From NCBI GenBank assembly GCA_036268995.1, contig DATATB010000187.1, positions 1-64,000 of the forward strand: a stretch of DNA of 64,000 nucleotides, written 5' to 3'. This stretch comes from DATATB01 sp036268995 (lineage in GTDB: Bacteria; Planctomycetota; Planctomycetia; Pirellulales; PNKZ01). Positions 33,367-41,796 of this stretch are shown one piece after another (position 1 is the stretch's first letter; each line of letters starts with the position of its first letter). The position numbers and the translations under genes were made by a program. Below the pieces are notes generated by a model. The model had not been told where the DNA came from. It saw only the letters and a program-made list of their open reading frames with translations, and searched no databases.

Positions 33367-34281
33367 CTAAACGTTCGGCTCATCGCCGATCGGCCGCTGG
33401 CCCCAGGGAATGGGCATGGTCGGCGGCCGGCGATGACGATCGCGCCGCTGGTCGCGTGGTCGATCTTTAAAATACGTCACGAAGCGGCCCAACTGCTTGA
33501 CCGCCTCTTCGTACGCCTCGCGGCCTTTTTCGGCCGTGGCCAATTCGGCCTCGCCCAGCACGCCGGTCGACGAATAGCTGCTGGTCCACGACACCAGCGT
33601 GGCCGGGCCGGATCCGTACAAGTCGACAAAATTGAAGGGGCTGTTCTCCGCGTTGATGCTGATTTCGCCGTTGGCGATCTGGTCGTGGCGAACGTTGTCG
33701 CCATCGAGATGCAAGTACAGCGACGTTTCCAGTTCGCAAGCGTGCGCGCAGCCGCCGGGAAATTTGCTTTGCCGCCAGCGCGGCAAAAACTCCTTGTCCA
33801 CCGTCAGCAGATGCCACCAAGCGGCCAGGATGCAGTCGGCGTCGGTCTCCAGATTCGTGCGCCGTGCCACGAGGTCCAGGTTCGGCATGTTCGAGCCGTG
33901 GCCATTGAGCAGCACGATCTTCTTGAATCCGTGGTAGGCCAGCGACTTGGTGATATCGAGCACGTGGTGCATAAAGTGCTCGAAGTCGTTGTTGATCGTG
34001 CCCGGAAAATCCATCACGTGGCCCGTATAGCCGTAGCACACGGTCGGCAGCACCAGCACCTTGTCCGGATGCAGCCGGCCGGCTCCGCGGGCGATTTCGG
34101 TCGGACAGATCAGGTCCACGTCCAGCGGCAAGTGCGGGCCATGCTGCTCGACTGCGCCGCATGGCACGATGCACACCTTGCCCAGCTCGATCGCGTCGTT
34201 GATCTCCGGCCAGGTCAGTTTTTCGTAACGGTATTCGGTTTCGGCTCGCGACGGCATGGAGGTCACCTGCTGGGATTGCAT
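33367..34281 (-). CDS. Creatininase family amidohydrolase
   Basis: The 304-residue protein has the metal-binding pattern of the creatininase/MftE family: CGAVEQHGPHLPLDVD near residue 41, LNGHGSN, and HACELETSLY with a further acidic ligand. The family includes creatinine amidohydrolase and other cyclic amide hydrolases; the exact substrate is unclear. The last 30 residues are Arg/Pro-rich and probably disordered. It precedes eda on the same strand with a gap of 42 bases. Confidence 0.88.
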   Translation of the reverse strand: MQSQQVTSMPSRAETEYRYEKLTWPEINDAIELGKVCIVPCGAVEQHGPHLPLDVDLICPTEIARGAGRLHPDKVLVLPTVCYGYTGHVMDFPGTINNDFEHFMHHVLDITKSLAYHGFKKIVLLNGHGSNMPNLDLVARRTNLETDADCILAAWWHLLTVDKEFLPRWRQSKFPGGCAHACELETSLYLHLDGDNVRHDQIANGEISINAENSPFNFVDLYGSGPATLVSWTSSYSSTGVLGEAELATAEKGREAYEEAVKQLGRFVTYFKDRPRDQRRDRHRRPPTMPIPWGQRPIGDEPNV

Positions 34282-34454
34282 GCTAAGGGGGCGGCAGCGT
34301 CGAGCTTGCGGGACGCCACGGTGCGGGCCTTTAGTATCTTGGCCCGTCGCCGCGGATTCAATCTCGTCCGAAGAAAGTTCAAGATAGGCATAAAGGGTGC
34401 AATGTAGCGGGCGCGTGTTGGCTAAACCGCTCCTTAACCTGGAGGTGCCCTCTC

Positions 34455-34928
34455 ATGCGCGCGTATCTTTCGACAGGTCTCTTACTTCTGTTGGCAGCGG
34501 CTGTGCAAGCTCAAACCGTCCAACCAGTGGTTCCGGCGCCGGCCACTGCTCCGGCGGTGGGCGCCGCCGTAGTAACTCCGCCGATCGCTGGTCGAGCGGC
34601 AGCCGCCGTGGCCGTGCCGGCTACTGCGGTGCCCGCGACAGCGGCAGTGCCAGCCGCCCCGGCTGTTCCCGCGATAAATGGTCGGTACACGGCCGCGCCG
34701 GCCGGCGTCGTGATGACCCCGCCGGCGAACTACCGCATGCAATATCACAACGGCAACTGGTGGTATTATGGCCCGACCAACAATTGGACCTATTGGTCCG
34801 GCACGCAATGGGTCAACCCGGCGCCCGCGGCTGCTGCGGTCACGACTCCTCAAGTCCAGACTGGCGCCATAACTCCCGGCCAGGAGCGGCGGCTCGAACG
34901 CCGCGCAATTCGCGCGACGACTCCTTGA
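34455..34928 (+). CDS. Secreted Ala/Val/Pro-rich protein
   Basis: A GGAGGTG ribosome-binding site precedes the start. The 157-residue protein has a signal peptide (LLLLLAAAVQAQ) and a low-complexity Ala/Val/Pro stretch (about residues 20-90). A short aromatic motif follows (YHNGNWWYYGPTNNWTYW), ending near GTQWVNP. Related short WWYYGPxNxW motifs occur in small planctomycete surface proteins. No enzymatic role is evident. Confidence 0.75.
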   Translation: MRAYLSTGLLLLLAAAVQAQTVQPVVPAPATAPAVGAAVVTPPIAGRAAAAVAVPATAVPATAAVPAAPAVPAINGRYTAAPAGVVMTPPANYRMQYHNGNWWYYGPTNNWTYWSGTQWVNPAPAAAAVTTPQVQTGAITPGQERRLERRAIRATTP

Positions 34929-35051
34929 TCGGACTGACTCGAGACATTTTCACTATCACTGAAACGCCAAGAACCGGCTCGCGTTATGCAAATTAGCGCG
35001 GGCCGATTCGCTTAATAGAACGACAGAAGTTGGAGGCTAGTCGCGCGAGCC

Positions 35052-36482
35052 TTACGCCAGGATTTCGTGCAGCACGTGGCCGTGGACGTCGGTGAGGCGA
35101 CGGTTGCTGCCGTTGTGATAGAAGGTCAGCCGCTCGTGGTCCAGGCCGAGCAGGTGCAGCACGGTGGCATAAAAGTCGTAGACCGTGGCCACCTTTTCCA
35201 CGGCCCGGCGGCCGAATTCGTCGGTGGCCCCGTAGCTGGTGCCGCCCTTGATCCCGGCTCCGGCCATCCAGCAGGTGAACGCGTCGGGATTGTGGTCGCG
35301 GCCGCCGGTGCCGGCCTGGTGCGTGGGCATGCGGCCGAACTCCGTGGTCCAGAGCACGAGCGTATCGCTGAGCAGCCCGCGCTGTTGCATGTCGGCCAGT
35401 AGCGCGGCGGTGGGACCGTCGAAGATCGGGCAATGCCGCTCGTAATCGGCCTTGAGCGTCTTGTGCGCGTCCCAGTTCAGCAGGCCATCCACGCCCGAGG
35501 CCCTGGATGCACAGTACAGGCTGACATAGCGCACGCCACGTTCCAAGAACCGGCGCGCCAACAGGCAATTGCGAGCGTAGCCGGCCTTGAGCGGGTTGGG
35601 ATCGTCCATGCCGTACCGCCGCTGTACGGCCGTAGGCTCACTGCTCAAATCGCTCGCCTCGGGCGCGGCCAGTTGCATCCGGGCTGCGAGTTGATATGCG
35701 GCAATGCGGGCCGAAAGTTCCGAGTCGCCGGCATGTTGGGCCGCGTGGCGACGATCGAGCCGGGTCAGCAACTCGCGCGTGGCCTGGTCTTCGCTGGCGC
35801 TCACGCTCGCCGGCCGGGCCAGGTTGCGGATCGGCTGCTGCGCGCTGATCACCACGGCCTGGTGCTGGGCCGGCAAAAAACCGTTGCTCCAATTCGCCTT
35901 GCCGTTGGGCGGTTCGCCGCGGATGTCGGGGATGGCGATGTAGCTGGGCAGATCGTCGTTCATGCTGCCCAGCGCATGACTGACCCACGCCCCGGCGCTG
36001 GGAAAGCCCTCGCGCACAAAGCCGGTGTTCATGAAGATGCAGCCTGGCCCGTGCGTATTGCTGCGTGACGTGAGCGAATGGACAAAGGCGATCTCGTCGA
36101 CCAACTTGCCCAGCTCCGGCAGCAGGCTGCTGATCCGCTTGCCCGAGCGGCCTTGCGGGACGAAGGCCCAGGGGCTTTTCATCAGGTTGCCGTTTTTGCC
36201 TTGAAAGCTGAGGAAGTTCTCCTCGCCCGGCAGCGGCTGGCCGTGATATTTTTCCAGTGCCGGCTTATGGTCCCACAGGTCGATGTGCGATGCCGCCCCC
36301 GGGCAAAAGATCTGCAACACGCGCTTGGCCTTGGGCGGAAAATGCGTCCCGCCCGGCTGGCGCGTCTCGCTGGCGGCCGCCAAGTGTGTCAGTGCCACGC
36401 CCAACAAGCCGGTGCCGGCATGCTGCAAAAAGCCACGGCGATCGACGAGCGGCGGCTCCAGCGTGTCAGCTTCGGGTGCCAT
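35052..36482 (-). CDS. DUF1501 domain protein, Tat-exported
   Basis: The start at 36482 (MAPEADTLEPPLVDRRGFLQ) gives 476 residues with a twin-arginine motif (DRRGFLQ, about residues 14-20) and a hydrophobic stretch. DUF1501 proteins are sulfatase-fold enzymes abundant in planctomycetes. Here RVLQIFCPGAASHIDLWDHKP, GPGCIFMNTGF, WTTEFGRMP and TGGRDHNPDAFTCWMAG match the family. It is encoded 11 bases downstream of the DUF1549/DUF1553 gene, the usual pairing. Substrate unknown. Confidence 0.92.
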   Translation of the reverse strand: MAPEADTLEPPLVDRRGFLQHAGTGLLGVALTHLAAASETRQPGGTHFPPKAKRVLQIFCPGAASHIDLWDHKPALEKYHGQPLPGEENFLSFQGKNGNLMKSPWAFVPQGRSGKRISSLLPELGKLVDEIAFVHSLTSRSNTHGPGCIFMNTGFVREGFPSAGAWVSHALGSMNDDLPSYIAIPDIRGEPPNGKANWSNGFLPAQHQAVVISAQQPIRNLARPASVSASEDQATRELLTRLDRRHAAQHAGDSELSARIAAYQLAARMQLAAPEASDLSSEPTAVQRRYGMDDPNPLKAGYARNCLLARRFLERGVRYVSLYCASRASGVDGLLNWDAHKTLKADYERHCPIFDGPTAALLADMQQRGLLSDTLVLWTTEFGRMPTHQAGTGGRDHNPDAFTCWMAGAGIKGGTSYGATDEFGRRAVEKVATVYDFYATVLHLLGLDHERLTFYHNGSNRRLTDVHGHVLHEILA

Positions 36483-36493
36483 CGAGCGGACCT

Positions 36494-39373
36494 CTAATCG
36501 AGATAGAGCAGTTGGTTGGAGTTGAGCAAGGCCCGGCAAAACGCCGGCAGGCCATATTGCTCGACAAACGCCAGCGAGGCCTGTTCGTCGTCGGCTTCCA
36601 GCGGCCGGGCGCCAGTCAATTCCAGCGCCCGCCGCACTTGCTCGCGCGGCTTATCTGGCCCGGCCTCGCGGCGCAGGCGCTCGGCGAAGAATCGCGACAT
36701 GTCGAGCGTAAAGCGGTGGTTCAGCAGCGTCAGGGCCTGTAGCGGCGAGGTCGTGGCTACACGCGAAGGCGTGGCCTGTGCGGCGTCGGGGCAATCGAAC
36801 TCGCTCAACAAGTCGACGCGCGAGGCCCGGGCGAAATGATGATAGACGGCGCGGCGGTACGTTTCGGGTCCAGGCGCATCCAGCGGCACGTACGTGGCCA
36901 CGTTGTCCTGCAGGTAGCGATAGAGCAAAAAGCCCGGCCCGCCCATCCGCGGATCGAGCTTGCCGCTGACGGCCAGCACCGTGTCACGCAGCTCTTCGGC
37001 TGAGAGCCGCCGCGGCGGGAAGCGCCACAGGTAGCGGCTGCCCGCATCGACGCGCGCGGCCTGGGCGCGATGCGTGCCCGCCTGCCGATACGCCTGCGAG
37101 AGCACGATCTCGCGTGAGAGCGGTTTGAGCCGCCAGCCGTGTTCGATCAGCCGCCGGGCCAGCCAATCCAGCAGTTCCGGATGCGTCGGCCGCGACCCCA
37201 GGTAGCCAAAATCGCTGGGCGTGTCGACCAGCCCGGTGCCGAAATGAAATTGCCACAAACGATTGGCCATGACCCGGGCCGCCAGCGGCAGCCGCGGATC
37301 CACGAGCCAGCGGGCCAGCGCCAACCGCCGCTGGCCTTCGGGAGCATCGGCCGGCAGCCGAAACGTCGGCCCTGAGCCGGACAATGTCGAGAGGCTCGCC
37401 GGCTGCACTTCGCCGCCCGGGCGTTGTGGGTCGCCTCCGAGGAACACGCGAAACGGCCCGGCTCCCTTGGTGAAATTGCCGACCCACCACGTCGGCAATG
37501 CGGGAACCTTGGCGATTGCCGCTTCGACCGTTTTCAACTCGCGCCCGATCTCGGCCAGCCGCTGGCGCTCGGCCGCGGTCATGACGGCCTCGATCAACCG
37601 GCGGCGGCGATCGTCTTGGCTGACCGGCTGCCGGTCGTGCGAATCGGCCACCTTGGTCCAAGCGTGGCCGTCGCGCGAGACTTCGACGCGGTACTCGGCC
37701 GGAAACGCGCGCATAAAATCCGCGTTGCGATTGCTGGAGAACACCACGCGGCGAACGACCTCTTCTCGCGCAAGCGTGATCTTCAGCTCCGGGCCGGACG
37801 CGTTCCAGGGCGACGCATACTTGCCGTCGATCGTGAATTGCGGCCCGTAGGCTTCGGCGAAATCTTCCGCCACCCGATGCGCACCAGCGGCCTTGGCCCC
37901 CACGGAGGCCAGCGCCACGTTTTGCGGCGGCTCGGCGGCATTGAAGACCTCGAACTCGTCGATATCGTACGACTTCGAAGCCGGCTTGTGGCCCATGCGG
38001 CTGGTGGCTTCGACCACCAGTCGGACATAACGGGCTTTAGCGGGCGCGAACGATTCCTCGATCAACGAGTACATCGGCGTGGGACGCTTCCAGCGCTGCG
38101 AAATTTCGGCTTCGCGCGCCGTGCCGCGGGCAAACAGTTCTTCTTCGAGCCGCGACTTTTCATCCGTCAGCCGCTGCTGCTCGCGCTCCAGTGGCGCGAG
38201 GCGTTGCTGCCGCGCTTGTCGGGCTGCGGCCGTGGCGACGGTTCGCTCGCCATGCGTCACTCCGGCAAACGTGGCGTACAACGAGTAGTAATCGTCCTGG
38301 CGAATCGGATCGAACTTGTGGTCGTGACAGCGGGCGCATCCGACCGTAAGGCCCAGGAACGCTTCGGCCGTCGCGCGGATCATGTCGTCCAGAGTGTTAG
38401 CCCGAATCTGTGCGGCGGCCACCGGATCCTTATTACCGACGTCGTCGTAGGCGCCACAAACTAAGAAAGTGGTACCCACCTCGACCTCCGGCCGATCCTT
38501 GCCGATCACGTCGCCGGCCAGGTGCTCGACAACCAACTGGTCGAAGGGTTTGTCGTCGTTGAACGAGCGAATCACGTAATCGCGAAACGGCCAGGCGTTG
38601 GTCACGATCTGGTTGCGCTCGAACCCACGGCTTTCGCCGAAGCGAATCACGTCCAGCCAGTGGCGCCCCCACTGCTCGCCGTAGTGCGGCGAAGCCAGCA
38701 GCCGATCGACCAGCCGCTCATAGGCATCGGGCCGCGAATCGTGCACGAAGCCGGCAGTCTCTTTCGGCGTCGGCGGCAAACCGAGCAGGTCGTACGTCAC
38801 GCGGCGAATCAGCGTCCGCCGATCGGCCTCGGGATTGGGCGACAAGTGACGCTCGATTAGTTTCACTCCGACGAAGCGATCGATCGGGCTTTGCTTCCAG
38901 GCGGCGGGCAGAGACCCAGGCGCTGGCGGCTCGGCCTTTGCCAGCGGGACGAGCGACCACCAATCGGCACCGGCTTTGGCCGGCTCGTGCAGCACAAGTT
39001 TTTCGGGCCACGAGGCACCAGCGGCGATCCACTCACGCACCAGCTTGACTTCGGCCGCGGACAACGGCTCGCCTTTGGCCGGCATTTCCGGACGGCCCTT
39101 ATCGCCGGAGACGATCATGTCCAGCAGCCAACTCTCGGCCGGGCGGCCCGGAACAATGCTCGCACCATTCTCGCCGCCGCGCAGGGCGCCGGCCCGCGAG
39201 GAGAGATCGAGTCCGCCCTTCGGTTGTCCCGCGCTATGACAACTGACGCAACGCGCGCTCAGCAGCGGGGCGACGTGCCGCTGGAAATCAACCGCGTCCG
39301 CAGCATCGGCCGCTGCCGGCATCATCCACGCCGCACTGGCCAGCAAGCCGAGCGCAAGGCGGGTTCGAATCAT
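36494..39373 (-). CDS. DUF1549/DUF1553 planctomycete cytochrome c protein
   Basis: The 959-residue secreted protein has a signal peptide (LALGLLASAAWMMPAAADA) and an N-terminal cytochrome domain with CVSCHS. DUF1549 follows (SPIDRFVGVKLIERHLSPNPEADRRTLIRRVTYDLLGLPP), then a coiled coil rich in Glu/Arg (near residue 420). A discoidin (F5/8 C)-like domain comes next (YVRLVVEATSRMG to VVFSSNRNADF). C-terminal DUF1553 contains RVMANRLWQFHFGTGLVDTPSDFG. The start at 39373 fits the signal peptide and lies about 7 bases after a GGGAGGGCG palindrome. It forms a unit with the DUF1501 gene. Confidence 0.92.
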   Translation of the reverse strand: MIRTRLALGLLASAAWMMPAAADAADAVDFQRHVAPLLSARCVSCHSAGQPKGGLDLSSRAGALRGGENGASIVPGRPAESWLLDMIVSGDKGRPEMPAKGEPLSAAEVKLVREWIAAGASWPEKLVLHEPAKAGADWWSLVPLAKAEPPAPGSLPAAWKQSPIDRFVGVKLIERHLSPNPEADRRTLIRRVTYDLLGLPPTPKETAGFVHDSRPDAYERLVDRLLASPHYGEQWGRHWLDVIRFGESRGFERNQIVTNAWPFRDYVIRSFNDDKPFDQLVVEHLAGDVIGKDRPEVEVGTTFLVCGAYDDVGNKDPVAAAQIRANTLDDMIRATAEAFLGLTVGCARCHDHKFDPIRQDDYYSLYATFAGVTHGERTVATAAARQARQQRLAPLEREQQRLTDEKSRLEEELFARGTAREAEISQRWKRPTPMYSLIEESFAPAKARYVRLVVEATSRMGHKPASKSYDIDEFEVFNAAEPPQNVALASVGAKAAGAHRVAEDFAEAYGPQFTIDGKYASPWNASGPELKITLAREEVVRRVVFSSNRNADFMRAFPAEYRVEVSRDGHAWTKVADSHDRQPVSQDDRRRRLIEAVMTAAERQRLAEIGRELKTVEAAIAKVPALPTWWVGNFTKGAGPFRVFLGGDPQRPGGEVQPASLSTLSGSGPTFRLPADAPEGQRRLALARWLVDPRLPLAARVMANRLWQFHFGTGLVDTPSDFGYLGSRPTHPELLDWLARRLIEHGWRLKPLSREIVLSQAYRQAGTHRAQAARVDAGSRYLWRFPPRRLSAEELRDTVLAVSGKLDPRMGGPGFLLYRYLQDNVATYVPLDAPGPETYRRAVYHHFARASRVDLLSEFDCPDAAQATPSRVATTSPLQALTLLNHRFTLDMSRFFAERLRREAGPDKPREQVRRALELTGARPLEADDEQASLAFVEQYGLPAFCRALLNSNQLLYLD

Positions 39374-39380
39374 CGATTTC

Positions 39381-39461
39381 GGGAGGGCGAGGCTCCTGCC
39401 GAGCCAATCCAAAAGCTGGATCCGACTTCCCCACCGGCTCGGCAGGAGCCTCGCCCTCCCG
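39381..39461. repeat. GGGAGGGCGAGGCTCCTGCC inverted repeat, copy 2
   Basis: The arms GGGAGGGCGAGGCTCCTGCC and GGCAGGAGCCTCGCCCTCCC frame about 40 bases. The near end is 7 bases from the start codon of the DUF1549/DUF1553 gene on the minus strand. Copy 1 at 20869-20946 has the same relation to another cytochrome gene. Confidence 0.85.
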
Positions 39462-39476
39462 TATGAAGGTATGCTC

Positions 39477-40160
39477 TTAGTCATGCGAAACCGCCTCCGG
39501 CTGCTGGACGCACATGCGGCCGGTTTCGCAACTATGGCGAATGTGCTCGATCATGGCTTGCCGCGCGGCCAAAGCATTGCCGCTGCGCAGGGCCTCGATG
39601 ATCGCCAAGTGTTCGTCGTAGGCCGCCAACAGGCAGTCATCGAGATTGCCGACCCGATCGCGAACCAATTGCACCAGGTCGTGGAACCGCGTAATTTCGC
39701 GAGCCAGGACCGGGTTGCCCGACCGCTCGGCGATGAGCCGATGCAGTTCCGCGTCGAAGCGATGAAATGGCGCGACGTCCAGCGGCGAGCGAGCGCGGCC
39801 TGCGGCTTCGGCCAGCTTGTCGAGTCGGGCGAAGTCGGCGGCCCGCAACCGCGGGCAAGCCAGTTCGGCGGCCATGCCTTCCAGGGCCTCGCGGACTTGG
39901 TAAACGTGCACGATCTGCTCGGCGGTGAGGCTGCGGACGATCGCGCTGCGATTGGCCTGCAATTCGACCAGGCCGTCGGCCCGCAGCCTTCGCAAGGCCT
40001 CGCGAATGGGCGTGCGGCTGACGTTCAATTCACTGGCCAGCTCCGTCTCGCGGAGCACGCTGCCCGAGGGGCGACGGCCCGAAAGGATTTCTTCCAGCAG
40101 ACGGCGATGGACCTGGCTCGAAAGCGGGACAGCTTCGATCATAAGCGAGGCGATGCGCAT
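39477..40160 (-). CDS. GntR family transcriptional regulator, FCD type
   Basis: The start at 40160 gives 227 residues. The winged helix-turn-helix is at about residues 12-70 (RRLLEEILSGRRPSGSVLRETELASELNVSRTPIREALRRL), followed by an all-helical FCD ligand domain with VREALEGMAAELA and DEHLAIIEALRSGN. FCD regulators usually sense small organic acids. Just upstream is the palindrome CTGTATACAG, a likely autoregulatory operator. The ComA-like gene lies upstream on the same strand and may be the target. Confidence 0.93.
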   Translation of the reverse strand: MRIASLMIEAVPLSSQVHRRLLEEILSGRRPSGSVLRETELASELNVSRTPIREALRRLRADGLVELQANRSAIVRSLTAEQIVHVYQVREALEGMAAELACPRLRAADFARLDKLAEAAGRARSPLDVAPFHRFDAELHRLIAERSGNPVLAREITRFHDLVQLVRDRVGNLDDCLLAAYDEHLAIIEALRSGNALAARQAMIEHIRHSCETGRMCVQQPEAVSHD

Positions 40161-40196
40161 TGTAGGGCGGGATGGTACGAAGGCAGGCGAGGAATC

Positions 40197-40206
40197 CTGT
40201 ATACAG
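40197..40206. promoter_or_regulatory. Probable GntR operator (CTGTATACAG)
   Basis: A perfect 10-base palindrome with a TGTATAC core lies 37 bases upstream of the GntR/FCD start. TGTATACA-like palindromes are known targets of FCD-type regulators. A second partial site (AGTATGCAG) follows. Confidence 0.55.
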
Positions 40207-40255
40207 TATGCAGAAAGCGGGGTCAACCAGCCGGCTCATCCGCCGCCTCGGTCGC

Positions 40256-41098
40256 TCACCCGTGATACGTCACGATGCGGCCCCAGACGCTTTTGGTGCC
40301 CCAGATGCCGGAGCGCAGGCATTCCAACTGCACGATCTGGCTGTGGTCGACAAACAGGTTGACCTCAGGGCCGTAGTTTTTGACGTACCAGCCAAAAACT
40401 TCGGGATCGGCCGCCTCGAACATAATGCGCTCAATGCCCAGCGCCTGGGCAATCGCCGAGACGACGTCGGTGCGCCAGGTGCGCACGTTCTCGGTGATGC
40501 CTTCCGACTCGATCATGATCATGTAGGCCCCGGCGTCCAGGAACCGTTTGGCCTGCGTGATGGCCCAACTGGGATCGCGCACGCCTTCGGCCGCCAACTC
40601 CTCGGACGACGTGGCCCCACCGGCACCGAACTGAATACCCACCTCGGGCTTGGCCTTCAGCCCCGCCTTCTGCACGGTCTCGATCAGTCGCAGCCAATCG
40701 TCGGTGGGAATGGTGATGAAGCCGCTGGAAATCTCGATGATATCGAAGCCAAGTTCGCGGCAGGCGTCGATATATTGCTGCACCGCCTGCGTGCCTTGCG
40801 TCAGCACGTATTCCATGAAACCACCGGTCGACACGAGCACGTTGTGCTCATGGCAGCGGTCAATCATGGCCCGGACGGCCTTGGCCGGCATGAGCGTGAA
40901 CGCGCCGCCGGCAAACTTGACGGCGTCGACGTAGTGGCCCATCGTCTCGAGCACGTCTTCCAAGTGCCGGATCCCGAAGGCCGTGTAATACGGTCCACGG
41001 ATTTCGGTCACGCCGCGCGTGCGCGGCTTGGGCGGCCGATAGCTGGTCTTTAAGAACGGGAAGGCAGATTCGTTTGCAGACACTGGAGCATTTGGCAT
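40256..41098 (-). CDS. ComA-like phosphosulfolactate synthase family protein
   Basis: The 280-residue TIM-barrel protein resembles the ComA/HSA32 family: VDAVKFAGGAFTLMPAKAV, VLVSTGGFMEYVLTQ, IIEISSGFITIP, KPEVGIQFGAGG and MIMIESEGITENV. ComA adds sulfite to phosphoenolpyruvate in coenzyme M synthesis, but bacterial members have uncertain substrates. No other coenzyme M gene is nearby. The downstream GntR/FCD regulator may control it. Confidence 0.85.
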   Translation of the reverse strand: MPNAPVSANESAFPFLKTSYRPPKPRTRGVTEIRGPYYTAFGIRHLEDVLETMGHYVDAVKFAGGAFTLMPAKAVRAMIDRCHEHNVLVSTGGFMEYVLTQGTQAVQQYIDACRELGFDIIEISSGFITIPTDDWLRLIETVQKAGLKAKPEVGIQFGAGGATSSEELAAEGVRDPSWAITQAKRFLDAGAYMIMIESEGITENVRTWRTDVVSAIAQALGIERIMFEAADPEVFGWYVKNYGPEVNLFVDHSQIVQLECLRSGIWGTKSVWGRIVTYHG

Positions 41099-41249
41099 CG
41101 TCGGCTCCTTGGCACCGAGCGCTCAGTAAGCTGCCCCACATTTCATTATACGAGCGTCGTGCGTGAATCACCGGGCATGCAAATTGCTGTCTTTGCAGTT
41201 CGCGGCACGTGCATTTGTGGTAGCTGGGCTCAGATTAAGGAGTCATGTC

Positions 41250-41708
41250 ATGCCGGAACGTAAAACGATTCAGAAGGCGAAACAGGACAAGCGCGAGGGC
41301 AAGGCGGCCTCGACGCAAGCCGGGGAGTTTGTGCGCGACGAAATCGAGCGTATTCGTCACGGCGAACATGGTGCCCGGAGCACGAAGCAAGCCATCGCCA
41401 TCGGGCTCTCGAAGGCCCGGCGCGCGGGCGTCAAGTTGCCTCCGCCGGAAGAAGGCACGGCGTCGGACGAGGTCATCGAGCACGCCGAGCGCGATCTGAG
41501 CAAGGGGCAATCTAAGTCGAAGGCCAAACCGAATCGGAAGCGCTCGCGCGCGACAGTCAAAGCGCTCAAACGCGAACCGCGCAACGCGGCTTCGCACGAA
41601 GCTCTTTCAAAACAAGCCAAGCAGCAGGCTCGCAAACATTCGCCAAGCGAGCGCAGCGCTATCGCGCGCAAAGCGGCCCGGACCCGCAAGGCGCGGCAAG
41701 CCAAATAA
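41250..41708 (+). CDS. DUF6496-like lysine-rich basic protein
   Basis: A TAAGGAG ribosome-binding site lies just before the start at 41250. The 152-residue protein is very basic. Its N-terminal part (AKQDKREGKAASTQAGEFV, IRHGEHGARSTKQAIAIGLSKARRAG) matches what I recall as DUF6496. The C-terminal part is Lys/Arg-rich (KQAKQQARKHSPSERSAIAR), suggesting nucleic acid binding. Such proteins are sometimes linked to DNA repair loci, but no Ku or LigD gene is visible here. Confidence 0.7.
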   Translation: MPERKTIQKAKQDKREGKAASTQAGEFVRDEIERIRHGEHGARSTKQAIAIGLSKARRAGVKLPPPEEGTASDEVIEHAERDLSKGQSKSKAKPNRKRSRATVKALKREPRNAASHEALSKQAKQQARKHSPSERSAIARKAARTRKARQAK

Positions 41709-41730
41709 CCGCCAACCATTTACCCAGTAC

Positions 41731-41796
41731 ATAAAGCCGCGACCGGTGGTCGCGGGGACGATCGCACGAAATCGCGACCGCCGGTCGCGGCTTTAT
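41731..41796. repeat. GCGACCGGTGGTCGC inverted repeat
   Basis: The arm ATAAAGCCGCGACCGGTGGT is mirrored by GACCGCCGGTCGCGGCTTTAT across about 20 bases, between a plus-strand and a minus-strand gene end. A single arm occurs at 1517-1542. It could act as a bidirectional terminator. Confidence 0.8.
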
